From the NCBI RefSeq assembly GCF_018224925.1, contig NZ_JAGTUF010000022.1, positions 1 through 54,355 of the forward strand: a stretch of 54,355 nucleotides of DNA. Direction: 5' to 3'. The first letter of the stretch is position 1. Each line of letters begins with the position of its first letter. Positions 46,404 to 54,355 of the stretch are shown piece after piece. The notes below the pieces were generated by a model. That model made no database searches. It saw only the letters and a list, made by a program, of their open reading frames with translations, and was not told the origin of the DNA. The translations under genes were made by a program, and so were the position numbers. Origin of the DNA: Magnetospirillum sulfuroxidans. GTDB taxonomy: Bacteria; Pseudomonadota; Alphaproteobacteria; Rhodospirillales; Magnetospirillaceae.

Positions 46404-47383
46404 GGCACTGGCTGCTCGACCTTCTGGTCTGCCCGCATTGCGACGGTGAAAATCCGCTGACGCTGACGGTGGATTGGGCCATGGATGAGGAAATCATCGA
46501 CGGCGCCCTGACCTGCTTGTGCTGCGGCAGCACATGGCCGATCCGCGACGGCGTCCCGCGCTTCGTCGGCGCCGCCCAGGATTATTGCGGCAATTTCGGC
46601 TTTCAGTGGCAACACTGGAAAGGCCTGCAAATTGACCGCCTGTCCGGTCATTGCCTGTCCGAAACCCGCTTCCTGGCCGATTCCGGCTGGGATCCGGCGT
46701 GGATCAAGGACAAGCTGATCCTTGATTGCGGCTGTGGCGCCGGCCGTTTCACCGATATCGCCGCCAAGCACGGCGCTCGGGTGATTTCCGTCGATTTGTC
46801 GGCGGCCGTTAACGCCTGCCGCGAAACCACCATGATCTGGCAAGGCCGGGTCCAACCGATCCAGGCGTCGCTGTTCGCGCTGCCCCTGCGCAAGAATGCC
46901 TTTGATGCCCTGTTCTGCATGGGGGTGATCCAGCACACCCCGGAACCGGAACGATTGATGCGCGCCTTGCCGGCACAGCTCAAGCCGGGCGGACGGCTCG
47001 CCTATAATTTCTATGAAGCCGATTTCTGGCCGAAACTGCAGCTCGCCAAATACGCCTTGCGCCTGATCACCCCACGCCTGCCGACCCCCTGGACCCTTGG
47101 TCTGTGCAAGGCCATGGTCGCCGCCCTGTTCCCGCTGTCGCGGGCGCTGGCCGGCATTCGCAAGATCCGCATCATCAACCATTTCCTCCCTATCTGCGCC
47201 AGTCATGCCCCCAGCCTAAGCCGCGACCAGCAATATGCCTGGACGCTGCTCGACACCTTCGACTGGTATGGCCCGCGACACGAAATTCGTCAGGATCACC
47301 GCGTGGTGGCGGCCTTGCTGGCCTCATGCGGATTGCAAAACGTTCACACCAGCGCCGGACTGGCGACAGCGGAAAAGCCCTGA
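46400..47383 (+). CDS. Class I methyltransferase with N-terminal Trm112-like zinc ribbon
   Basis: The 327-residue protein begins with a Trm112-like module (LLDLLVCPHCDGENPLTL, then LTCLCCGSTWPIRDGVPRF) in which paired cysteines can bind zinc. A methyltransferase domain follows with the SAM motif LILDCGCGAGRFTDIAAKHG and ALFCMGVIQHTPEPERLM. A helical C-terminal part (about 200-327) is membrane-near or substrate-binding. Trm112-like ribbons often activate methyltransferases as separate proteins, and here the two are fused. It overlaps gmhB by four bases. A role in modifying polysaccharide or lipid is inferred from the neighbours. Confidence 0.82.
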   Translation: MRHWLLDLLVCPHCDGENPLTLTVDWAMDEEIIDGALTCLCCGSTWPIRDGVPRFVGAAQDYCGNFGFQWQHWKGLQIDRLSGHCLSETRFLADSGWDPAWIKDKLILDCGCGAGRFTDIAAKHGARVISVDLSAAVNACRETTMIWQGRVQPIQASLFALPLRKNAFDALFCMGVIQHTPEPERLMRALPAQLKPGGRLAYNFYEADFWPKLQLAKYALRLITPRLPTPWTLGLCKAMVAALFPLSRALAGIRKIRIINHFLPICASHAPSLSRDQQYAWTLLDTFDWYGPRHEIRQDHRVVAALLASCGLQNVHTSAGLATAEKP

Positions 47384-47420
47384 TCCAGGACGGGATAAAA
47401 CAGGTGACGCTCCGGCCGAA

Positions 47421-47445
47421 TGGCGAACCAAAGACGTGTTCGCCA
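47421..47445. terminator. Hairpin between the methyltransferase and heparinase-family genes
   Basis: TGGCGAAC (47421-47428) and GTTCGCCA (47438-47445) form a perfect 8-bp stem with a 9-base loop in the 80-bp gap between two convergent genes. A T-run is weak, so terminator function is moderate. Confidence 0.5.
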
Positions 47446-47463
47446 ATTTCCTGGCGGGGCAGC

Positions 47464-49452
47464 TTAAGCGCGCAGGCCATAACCGGGGGAAAACGGCAGC
47501 GTTAGCCCCCACAGCTGGTTCAATTCGTCTGGCGTGCTAACCACCTGCTCGGCCGTTTCCACCGCCGCTCCCCCCTCGGGGCCGTCCTCGATCAGGATGG
47601 CGCCGTCGGCGATGCGGACGCGTCGCCACACCGGAACAGCGAAACCGTGGTGGCGCCCGACAAAGTCCTGGTCGGCGAAACGCAGCATCTCGGCTTGGGC
47701 GGTATCGTCCAGACGGAATGGCCCCAGATTAAGCGCCGCCGGCTCCATCCCCGCCTGACGCGGGACGAAATGGGCCAAGGCCGAGCGATAGGCATTCCGC
47801 GTCGCCAAATCAGCCGTATAGGTGAAGCTGCCGGGATCGCGGGCATAGGCGATCGCGTCAATCTCGATTTCCACCGCCAACTGATCGTTATGGGCGTGGG
47901 CGCCGCGGCCATCATGCAGGCGACCGCAACGAATGGAAATGAAGCTGCGCTCATTCTTCCAGCCGTACAGACCGAAAGCAGGGGCGGCAAAAGCCGTCAG
48001 CCCCACCAAAGCCGTGGGATCAGGAACCTGAACCCGCAGACGGCTGGCCGGAAGCGGCAAGGACAAGGCGCGCGCGGCAACCGTCACCGGCTCACCCGCT
48101 TTTGCGGACAACGGCAGATGTCCGCCGGAAAGACCGCGCAAAACCATGGCATCCAGCCCATCGGCCCACAAAGAACTGACATCCAGCGGCGATTGATTCG
48201 TATCCAGAATGAAAAAACGTCCCGAATCGTTATCACCGATCTGGACGATTTCCCCCGATGGCTTGGTGACCGTCCGGGCAAAGCCCAAGGCCAAAGACAG
48301 CCGTTCCAGCGTCTGTGCCCCAAAGGGCGGCCACGCCATCGGCCCGGGGGCAAGCTTGGGCGTCAATCCCCAAGCACCGGCGTCATATTCGGCGAAGGCG
48401 GCCTTGCGGTCCTCATCCAGCCCCAAGATCAGCGCCACCGCGAACAGGACCATTTCCAGCGACAGCCGGTGATAGGCGGTCGAGGCTTCGAAATTACCCC
48501 CATCGTCAAGAAACTGATGCTGGATTTCCGCCTCAAGCTGCTGGGCGGCAAAAACCAGCCACAGATCGCTTTCCGGGCTGCGGGGCAAGGCCGCGGCGAT
48601 AAAGGCAAGGCCCGTGATATCGGCAAGGTAATGATTGCCGCGATGGGCCGGCGACCATTCCAGATTATGGGCGATGTGGCGGCCATGGGCAGACAACGCC
48701 GCCGCCAGCTCTTCCTGAAACTCCAAAGTGAACGTGGCCCCATGGGCGACAAACAGATCCCAAGCCAAGACCAGATTCGCGGCCCGGATGGCCACATCCA
48801 TGGCACAGGCCCATTGCACCCCCCAACCGGGCGGATTGGCCCCCAGGAAATCCAACACCTGATCGCGGAACTCGGTGGCCAAGCGCTCGTCCGGCGCGGC
48901 GGCATAGGCCAGGGCCAGATGTGGCAGATGCTGCAAGCGCCCCAATTCCCAAGGCAGCTTGACGTCCACCCCCGGCTTGTGGCCATAGGCGATGGCGCCG
49001 CCCCAGACATGGGCGGACCAGCGGTACCCGGATTTGAAATCCACCTGCCAATCCACCGGGACATAGCCCGGCGTGTCGATCATCGCCAACAATCGCGCCG
49101 ACCGCTTGCGGTTGCCCCGATGATGGCCGGCGGCGATAATCTCGCGCCAATCGGGATATTGCGCCAGGGGCTGGGTCAGCTTGACCGATCCCGATCCCAG
49201 CAAATCAAACCGATGCGCCGCCGCCGCCAAGGCCCGCCGGCGCAAACGGCCATCGCCGTCGGTTACCGGCAAACGCGGTAATCGTTGCGATAGCGGAACT
49301 AAGCCATAGGACGGCGGATAGGTGCAGTGATTGCGCATCAGCGCGCCGATCAGGCGCTGCTTGAGCCGCTTGGCTAAAACAGCGGCCACCTTGGCCGCCG
49401 CCACCTTGACCGGCATCGAGCGGATGGTCTTGAGACGATGGGACAAGGACAT
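47464..49452 (-). CDS. Heparinase II/III family protein
   Basis: The 662-residue protein looks like the heparinase II/III family of polysaccharide lyases: an N-terminal alpha/alpha-toroid (about 70-400, with SGYRWSAHVWGGAIAYGHKP and EWSPAHRGNHYLADITGLAF, then FLDDGGNFEASTAYHRLSLE) and a C-terminal beta-sheet domain (about 440-660, with GRGAHAHNDQLAVEIEID and GHHFAV-like strands). The conserved His/Tyr set of the toroid (NHY, YHR) and HAHND are present. No signal peptide is evident. In polysaccharide clusters such proteins often process or degrade the nascent polymer. It overlaps the FlaA1-like gene by one base. Confidence 0.85.
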   Translation of the reverse strand: MSLSHRLKTIRSMPVKVAAAKVAAVLAKRLKQRLIGALMRNHCTYPPSYGLVPLSQRLPRLPVTDGDGRLRRRALAAAAHRFDLLGSGSVKLTQPLAQYPDWREIIAAGHHRGNRKRSARLLAMIDTPGYVPVDWQVDFKSGYRWSAHVWGGAIAYGHKPGVDVKLPWELGRLQHLPHLALAYAAAPDERLATEFRDQVLDFLGANPPGWGVQWACAMDVAIRAANLVLAWDLFVAHGATFTLEFQEELAAALSAHGRHIAHNLEWSPAHRGNHYLADITGLAFIAAALPRSPESDLWLVFAAQQLEAEIQHQFLDDGGNFEASTAYHRLSLEMVLFAVALILGLDEDRKAAFAEYDAGAWGLTPKLAPGPMAWPPFGAQTLERLSLALGFARTVTKPSGEIVQIGDNDSGRFFILDTNQSPLDVSSLWADGLDAMVLRGLSGGHLPLSAKAGEPVTVAARALSLPLPASRLRVQVPDPTALVGLTAFAAPAFGLYGWKNERSFISIRCGRLHDGRGAHAHNDQLAVEIEIDAIAYARDPGSFTYTADLATRNAYRSALAHFVPRQAGMEPAALNLGPFRLDDTAQAEMLRFADQDFVGRHHGFAVPVWRRVRIADGAILIEDGPEGGAAVETAEQVVSTPDELNQLWGLTLPFSPGYGLRA

Positions 49453-51374
49453 CAGCCGGCATCCACCGTCGTCGGGGCCAAGGCCTGCGCCTCAGCCGAC
49501 AGCGAATATTCCGGCACCAACCGGCCGACGATGGCCACGCCACGGTCCGGCCGGTGATTGCGACAGGCGATCTCCAGATCGTCCAAGGACAGCGCCAATT
49601 CGTTGCGATCAACCCAGCGCGGCGACGCCACCAAGATGCCTTTGGCTTCGGTTGCCACCGGCGGTTCGGAACCGTGGAAGATTTCCTCGTACAGTTTTTC
49701 ACCGGGGCGTAAACCGGTGAAATCGATCTTGACGTCCAGATCAGGCCGCAGACCGGCGAGACGAATCATTTGCCGGGCAAGATCGACGATGCGCACCGGC
49801 TCGCCCATGTCGAGCACGAAAATCTTGCCGCGATAGGTCGGATGGGCGATGCCAAAGGCCGAGGCTTGCAACACCAATTCCACCGCTTCGCGCACGGTCA
49901 TGAAGTAACGGGTCATCTCGGGGTGGGTGACGGTCAGTGGCCCGCCCTCGGCCAGTTGCTTTTGAAACAACGGCACCACCGAACCGGTCGAGCCCAAAAC
50001 GTTACCGAAACGAACCGTGACAAAACGGGTATGGCCTTCATCGGCCATGTCCAAGGCCTGGGCGTACATCTCGCCCACCCGTTTGCTTGCCCCCATGACA
50101 TTGGTGGGATTGACCGCCTTGTCGGTGGAAATCTGCACCATGACGCCAACGCCAAATGCAATGCAGGCATCGGCGACGATGCGGGTGCCAATGGCGTTGG
50201 TCAGCAGCCCTTCATCGGGGTTGTACTCGACCATGGGCACGTGTTTGAGCGCGGCGGCATGAAACACCACGTCCGGCTTGATCTCGGCCATGGCCGCCCG
50301 CACCCGCACCGCATCGCGCACATCGCCCAGCATGGGCCGGCGGGACAGCTGCGGGTGGCTCTTGGCCAATTCCAGATCGATAGCGTAAAGATTAAACTCG
50401 CCAGCATCGAACAAAGCCAAGGTTTCCGGCGCATAGCCGGCCACCTGGCGCACCAGTTCCGAACCGATGGAACCACCGGCACCGGTGACCAGCACCCGTT
50501 TGCCGGTCAACAACGCCGCCACCCCGGCCCGATCCAGCAGATTTTGCGGCCGGCCCAGCAAATCCTCGACGGCGATGGGGCGGATGGTCAGCTTGTCTTC
50601 GACCCCGTCCTTCAAATCGGTCAGGCGGGGAATGCGGGCCAAGGTCAGGCCCAGGCGATCGCATTCATCCAGCAGCCGACGCATGACCGAACCGTCCAGG
50701 CGATCATCGGTGACGATCAACCGTTGCGGCGCTTGCCCCTTGGCCCGCAATTGCTCGACCACGGCGGCGAAATCACTGATCGCCCCCAGCACATCGACGC
50801 CGTGAATATTGCGACCGACCCGGCCGACGCCTTCACTGATCAGCCCCACCGCCCGGTATTCGGCATCGGGGGCCGTGGTGGCGCGCAGGAACAACTCGGC
50901 GGCATCGCCGGCGCCGGCCAGCAATACCGGAATGCGATCCGATCCCGCCGCCTGCTTGGCATTGCGACGGCGATCCTTCCACGAGCGATACAAAAACCGG
51001 GGGCCGCCCAGCAACGCCAACAATACCAACCAATTGATGATCAGCACCGAGCGCGGCAGATCCTGCAACCGGGTGACCAGGAACATCAGCAAATAGAACG
51101 CCACCACGGTGATGGTGGCGCCACGGGCAAGGGTCAGCAGGTCGTTGACGCTGGCATAGCGCCACACCCCCTTATACATGCGCGAGGTCAGAAACGACAC
51201 GCCGGCGATTCCGGTGAACAAGGCGGTGGCCAAGGCCAGCATGGCCGGATCCCAGCCGGGCACCCAGGTGCCATCCATGCGCAGGTAAATCGCCGCCAGA
51301 AAAGACAAGGCGGCCATGACCAGATCATGGATCAGGGCGATGTGCCCGCGGTGCAGGGTCAATTTAGGCATCAT
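49452..51374 (-). CDS. Membrane-bound nucleoside-diphosphate-sugar 4,6-dehydratase (CapD/FlaA1/WbpM-like)
   Basis: The 640-residue protein has four N-terminal membrane segments (about 10-125), a linker Rossmann-like domain with VLLAGAGDAAELFLRATT, and a C-terminal NAD-binding domain with GKRVLVTGAGGSIGSELVRQ (about 292-311). In place of the SDR Tyr-X3-Lys there is Met427-X3-Lys431 within STDKAVNPTNVMGASK, as in long WbpM-type enzymes, which dehydrate UDP-GlcNAc and related sugars. Its end overlaps the heparinase start by one base. It follows the glycosyltransferase gene by 47 bp and likely supplies a modified sugar for a surface polymer. Confidence 0.92.
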   Translation of the reverse strand: MMPKLTLHRGHIALIHDLVMAALSFLAAIYLRMDGTWVPGWDPAMLALATALFTGIAGVSFLTSRMYKGVWRYASVNDLLTLARGATITVVAFYLLMFLVTRLQDLPRSVLIINWLVLLALLGGPRFLYRSWKDRRRNAKQAAGSDRIPVLLAGAGDAAELFLRATTAPDAEYRAVGLISEGVGRVGRNIHGVDVLGAISDFAAVVEQLRAKGQAPQRLIVTDDRLDGSVMRRLLDECDRLGLTLARIPRLTDLKDGVEDKLTIRPIAVEDLLGRPQNLLDRAGVAALLTGKRVLVTGAGGSIGSELVRQVAGYAPETLALFDAGEFNLYAIDLELAKSHPQLSRRPMLGDVRDAVRVRAAMAEIKPDVVFHAAALKHVPMVEYNPDEGLLTNAIGTRIVADACIAFGVGVMVQISTDKAVNPTNVMGASKRVGEMYAQALDMADEGHTRFVTVRFGNVLGSTGSVVPLFQKQLAEGGPLTVTHPEMTRYFMTVREAVELVLQASAFGIAHPTYRGKIFVLDMGEPVRIVDLARQMIRLAGLRPDLDVKIDFTGLRPGEKLYEEIFHGSEPPVATEAKGILVASPRWVDRNELALSLDDLEIACRNHRPDRGVAIVGRLVPEYSLSAEAQALAPTTVDAG

Positions 51375-51421
51375 GACTGCAACTGTTATCGTAAGGGGGC
51401 GCGGCTGTCCAAGGGATTGCG

Positions 51422-52678
51422 TCAGGACTCGATGGCGCCGGCGCGGCTTGGCCCCTGTCCGGCCACCACCAGATCCAACACATCCATGTACCGCGTCGCC
51501 TGATAGGCGCGCGAATGACGCGGCGCGGCGGCCTGACTAGCCGCCGCCAGGGCATTGCGCCGCCCCCCATCATCGGCCAGGGTGCGGGCCGCATCGGCCA
51601 AAGCTTGCGGCTGGGCCGCCGGCACCCACAATCCGGCGGCATCGTCGATGACGATGCGGCTGGCCTCGCCCTCGGGGGCCACCAGCAATAGCGGCAACCC
51701 CATGCCCATCGCTTCGAATATCTTCGACGGAATGACCTCGGCGAAGGCCGGATCGTTCTTGAGATGGACCAAGGCGACATCGCACAACGACCAGATGCGC
51801 GGCATCATTTCCTTTGGCTGCATGCCCTGGAAGACGATATTGCCGAGATTGCGCCGCGCCGCCTCTGCCATCAGCATCTGCCGTTCGGCCCCGGCGCCGA
51901 CGAACAAAAAGCGGATGCGGTCGTCATCGCGCAGCCGTTCCGCCGCGTCGAGCACGTTGATCAGACCATGGGCCATGCCGTGGGTGCCGACATAGCCCAG
52001 CACGAATTTACCCGATAGCCCCCAGGCGGCGGCCAGTTCCTCATCACGCGGACGCGGGGCGTAACGTGGCAAATCGACGCCATTGATGACCACAGCGATT
52101 TTTTCCGCCCCAATGGCGCGACGCACCAAATCGGCCTTGAACGCCTGAGTCAGGGCGATCACCGCCGCCGAGCGGCGATACAGGAACAATTCCAGTTTTT
52201 CCAAGGCGCGGATCACCGGGCTTGGCTTCATGGCGCCGACAGCCGTAATCGAGCGCGGCCACAAATCGCCCAGTTCGAAGACGAAGGGGCGGCCCCGGCA
52301 AGCGGCCAAAGCCCAGCCGCCAATGGCGGCGAAAAATTGCGGCGATGTGGAAATGACCACGTCGGGCCGGTCCTCGAACAGGCCGGCAGTGAAAGCGGTC
52401 ACCATGAAACTGACAAAATCGGCGGTGCGCTTGGCGAAGCCTTCATTGGCCGAGATGTAGGTCTTGACCCGCACCACCCGCAGGCCGTCCATCATCTGCA
52501 CCTGGCGCCACCTGTTTTCCCAGCCGTCATACACCTTGCCTTGGGGGAAATTGGGGGCACAGGTCAAAATAGTGACCTGATGTCCAGCCTTCTCCCAATA
52601 CAGCGCCCGTTCGTAGACGCGGGTGGCGGCGGCATTGGTTTCAGGCGGGAAATTCTCGGTCAGGAACAAGATCTTCAC
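51422..52678 (-). CDS. Family GT4 glycosyltransferase (WbuB/WcaI-like)
   Basis: The 418-residue soluble or membrane-associated protein has the GT-B layout. The N-terminal domain has MKILFLTENFPPETNAAATR and ILTCAPNFPQGKVYDG, typical of the WbuB/WcaI group that adds sugars in O-antigen and capsule synthesis, and FVFELGDLWPRSITAVGAM. The C-terminal nucleotide-sugar domain has VLGYVGTHGMAHGLINVLDA and PSKIFEAMGMGLPLLL with the conserved Glu. It is the first gene of the three-gene minus-strand polysaccharide set. The sugar cannot be told from sequence. Confidence 0.92.
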   Translation of the reverse strand: MKILFLTENFPPETNAAATRVYERALYWEKAGHQVTILTCAPNFPQGKVYDGWENRWRQVQMMDGLRVVRVKTYISANEGFAKRTADFVSFMVTAFTAGLFEDRPDVVISTSPQFFAAIGGWALAACRGRPFVFELGDLWPRSITAVGAMKPSPVIRALEKLELFLYRRSAAVIALTQAFKADLVRRAIGAEKIAVVINGVDLPRYAPRPRDEELAAAWGLSGKFVLGYVGTHGMAHGLINVLDAAERLRDDDRIRFLFVGAGAERQMLMAEAARRNLGNIVFQGMQPKEMMPRIWSLCDVALVHLKNDPAFAEVIPSKIFEAMGMGLPLLLVAPEGEASRIVIDDAAGLWVPAAQPQALADAARTLADDGGRRNALAAASQAAAPRHSRAYQATRYMDVLDLVVAGQGPSRAGAIES

Positions 52679-52744
52679 GGCCGGCAGCCTGCGTAGTTAC
52701 ATCGGCGCCGACCATAACAGCGCCCCTGCCGCTTGCCAATCGGA

Positions 52745-53692
52745 TCAGGCCGCCTCGCCCGGCTGGGTCAAACCGCCAAAACGGGTGAAAAAGGCGGCAT
52801 TGGCTTCGGGCAATGGCCCTTCGGCGGTTTCCAGAACCCGCATCAGGTGGCGTTCCGCCGGCGCTTGGACCAAGCGGTACAGATTGCGGCACAACAGCCG
52901 CGCCGCCGCGCCCGGCCAATCGGGCGCCAACAATTCATCGGGCAACATGGGATCGCGCAACAACGCCCGGCGATAGCCGTGAATCAGCAAGCTGCGCACC
53001 AAGAAACACACTTCCGGATCGGGGTCGGCCATGCCATCCAAGCCGCGCCATAACGGGCGGAAGATATCAAGAAAGCCCAGATAATCCTGGGCCAGCCGGT
53101 CCTGGTCCCAACAGGTGCGGATAACGTCGCGCAAGGCCTCGGGCGCCACCCAATTCTCGGCCGAGGCGCGCATGACCACCGCCTGCTCGCCAGCCTCGGC
53201 ATCGATCAGCGCCTGGCGCACCGCCGCCTGATCGGGATCGGGGTGCAGCATGACGCCGGGCGACAACTGACCAAAACCCAGCCAGCCAAGATCACGGCGC
53301 AAGGCGTCCCGCCGCTCCCCCTCGGTGCCGGTCAGGTTGGTGAAAACCATGGTCCATTGCTTGTCCCACGGGCGTCGCGCATAGGAATAGATGCGACGAT
53401 GCGCCGCCTCGAAGCGGCGGCGGCCGGTATCGGTCAGGCTGTAATAACTGCGCCGCCCGACATGGGACGATGTCAGCCAGTCTTCCTTGGACAGGCGAAA
53501 TACCGAAGTGCGGACGATGCGTTCGTTCAAACCGAAGGGTTCGACCAATCGGATCAGGCTGCCCAGCCAGGCCGAACCGCCATGGGGCAAGATCGCGTCG
53601 CCGTAAACGGTGACGATCAGCGATTTCGCTTTGGGACGAAGCTGTTCCAGAGTGGCTTGGACCATGTCGTCCAGGCGAGTTTTAGCGCTCAT
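52745..53692 (-). CDS. paaX: PaaX-family transcriptional repressor
   Basis: The 315-residue protein belongs to the PaaX family, which represses phenylacetate degradation genes until phenylacetyl-CoA binds. The N-terminal helix-turn-helix region reads KSLIVTVYGDAILPHGGSAW then GLNERIVRTSVFRLSKEDW, followed by YYSLTDTGRRRFEAAHRRIY and the PaaX core WDKQWTMVFTNLTG. The C-terminal part ends ETAEGPLPEANAAFFTRFGG. The ATG at 53692 gives the family start; upstream in-frame sequence is low quality. It is divergent from the binding-protein gene at 54093, with a 400-bp control region between. Whether it senses phenylacetyl-CoA here is an inference. Confidence 0.92.
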   Translation of the reverse strand: MSAKTRLDDMVQATLEQLRPKAKSLIVTVYGDAILPHGGSAWLGSLIRLVEPFGLNERIVRTSVFRLSKEDWLTSSHVGRRSYYSLTDTGRRRFEAAHRRIYSYARRPWDKQWTMVFTNLTGTEGERRDALRRDLGWLGFGQLSPGVMLHPDPDQAAVRQALIDAEAGEQAVVMRASAENWVAPEALRDVIRTCWDQDRLAQDYLGFLDIFRPLWRGLDGMADPDPEVCFLVRSLLIHGYRRALLRDPMLPDELLAPDWPGAAARLLCRNLYRLVQAPAERHLMRVLETAEGPLPEANAAFFTRFGGLTQPGEAA

Positions 53693-53812
53693 GCGGCGAA
53701 TGCGATCAGTGTGGATGCTGAAAACCCATCCTAACCAAGCCACCCGTCGGCGCAACCGGCTTTTTATCGGCGCCGGCGCGCCGCGGCGTTTCCGCCGCCG
53801 TCCAAGCCGCGA

Positions 53813-53841
53813 TTGACAAATTAGACTCGATTCAATATTCC
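53813..53841 (+). promoter_or_regulatory. First of two similar promoter/operator units upstream of the transporter gene
   Basis: TTGACA (53813-53818), 17-base spacer, TATTCC (53836-53841). The spacer/-10 overlaps CGATTCAATAT (53828-53838), which recurs with one change in the second unit. Two palindromes follow: ATTCCTT-ATA-AAGGAAT (53837-53853) and GCATTT-TG-AAATGC (53854-53867). Confidence 0.55.
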
Positions 53842-53892
53842 TTATAAAGGAATGCATTTTGAAATGCAGAACTATCGGGGTTGGCTGCGCCG

Positions 53893-53921
53893 TTGACAGG
53901 TTGGAACCGATACAATATGCT
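53893..53921 (+). promoter_or_regulatory. Strong sigma-70-like promoter with CGATACAATAT box
   Basis: TTGACA (53893-53898), 17-base spacer, TATGCT (53916-53921) is close to the sigma-70 consensus. CGATACAATAT (53908-53918) overlaps the -10 box at the same offset (15 bp) as in the unit 80 bp upstream, which is what a repressor site such as one for PaaX would look like. The predicted leader is about 165 bases. Confidence 0.7.
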
Positions 53922-54062
53922 TCGGAAATATTCTAAAAAAGCATCATAAAAGGTGCGCTTAAAAACGAATTATGTCCGTTCTTCCGCTGAATATCTGGTT
54001 TTTTCCTTTCGCACTTGCGTTACGGAATCACCCGATTGAAGCGGTAAAAGTGGAAACATGAT

Positions 54063-54076
54063 GGTCATCAATGACC
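54063..54076 (+). promoter_or_regulatory. Palindrome just before the ribosome site
   Basis: GGTCAT-CA-ATGACC is a perfect 6-bp inverted repeat with a 2-base centre, 4 bp before GGGAGGAAAG, the ribosome binding site of the binding-protein gene. It may be an operator or a small leader hairpin. Confidence 0.4.
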
Positions 54077-54092
54077 GCAGGGAGGAAAGACG

Positions 54093-54355
54093 ATGCAAGG
54101 ATTCAAGACCATTGCCGGGCTGGCTGTGGCTGGCTGCACGCTGGCGCTGTCTTGGGCCGCCCACGCGGCGGAACCCGTCAAGATCGGTGCGTTTTTGTCG
54201 GTGACCGGGCCGGCGTCGTTTCTGGGCGAACCGGAAAAGAAGACGCTGGAACTGTATGTGGACCGGTTGAACAAACAAGGCGGCGTTCAGGGCCGCAAGA
54301 TCGAACTGACCATCTATGACGACGGCGGAGCGCCGGACAAGGCGGCGACCTTCGC
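54093..54355 (+). CDS. Branched-chain-type ABC transporter substrate-binding protein (partial)
   Basis: Only the first 87 codons are inside the window. The signal peptide (MQGFKTIAGLAVAGCTLALS, cleavage likely after AHA near residue 25) exports the protein to the periplasm; VAGC within it could be read as a lipobox, but the AHA site fits better. The mature start EPVKIGAFLSVTGPASFLGE is typical of Leu/Ile/Val-type binding proteins, followed by ELYVDRLNKQGGVQGRKIEL and YDDGGAPDKA. GGAGG lies nine bases before the ATG. In PaaX-linked loci such transporters often take up aromatic acids. The rest lies beyond the window. Confidence 0.88.
   Translation, partial: MQGFKTIAGLAVAGCTLALSWAAHAAEPVKIGAFLSVTGPASFLGEPEKKTLELYVDRLNKQGGVQGRKIELTIYDDGGAPDKAATF

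Noticed and set aside
49770-51503. A long plus-strand frame opposite the FlaA1-like gene
   Set aside because: Same shadow pattern. The minus-strand gene has full domain motifs.

Overview
The window is a stretch of GC-rich bacterial chromosome with dense, mostly co-oriented gene blocks. The gene content and several family-specific traits point to an alphaproteobacterium of the Rhodospirillales, most like Magnetospirillum. These traits are a YlxR-L7Ae fusion next to nusA, an SdhAF4-type small protein, a DUF2336 protein, a SAM-II riboswitch on metZ, Ala-rich tails on L19 and S16, and many c-di-GMP and two-component proteins. The genus is an inference from gene style; no rRNA or tRNA gene is visible to settle it. 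No insertion sequence, prophage, CRISPR array or tRNA was recognised.

Layout. 1-5952 (minus strand) is the rimP-nusA-ylxR-infB-rbfA translation and transcription operon. 6071-10258 (minus) is a compact signalling operon: a large periplasmic-sensor histidine kinase, two stand-alone receivers, a secreted Cache-domain protein and an Hpt protein. 10351-16306 holds a degenerate-GGDEF/EAL protein, an unknown protein, a small secreted protein, an EamA exporter divergent from a LysR regulator, an AlkD-like HEAT-repeat protein and a small membrane protein. 16347-20108 has purD divergent from xseA, an SdhAF4-like gene and truA. 20148-21939 has a Cys-rich lipoprotein and a flagellin-like protein separated by a hairpin-rich repeat. 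22005-25987 is the dapD-dapE lysine/peptidoglycan operon with accompanying genes. 26091-29087 is a diguanylate cyclase and a DUF2336 protein. 29152-32587 is fabI, then SAM-II riboswitch-metZ, apaG and folE. 32643-41264 (minus) is a multicopper oxidase, leuCDB and the ffh-rpsP-rimM-trmD-rplS operon. 41471-52678 is a surface-polysaccharide and signalling region: UDP-xylose synthase, PAS/EAL protein, J-domain protein, gmhB, a methyltransferase, a heparinase-family protein, a FlaA1-like dehydratase and a glycosyltransferase. 52745 to the end is a PaaX-type repressor divergent from the start of a branched-chain-type ABC transporter binding protein.

How it works together. Much of the window is housekeeping: ribosome maturation, SRP targeting, and Leu, Lys, Met, purine and pterin synthesis. 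Three cyclic-di-GMP proteins and the kinase/receiver/Hpt set suggest a life style with strong environmental sensing. The polysaccharide block probably makes or modifies a surface polymer. The right edge probably opens an aromatic-acid uptake and degradation locus. Its 400-bp promoter region carries two near-identical promoter/operator boxes exactly 80 bp apart, one of the clearest regulatory signals in the window.
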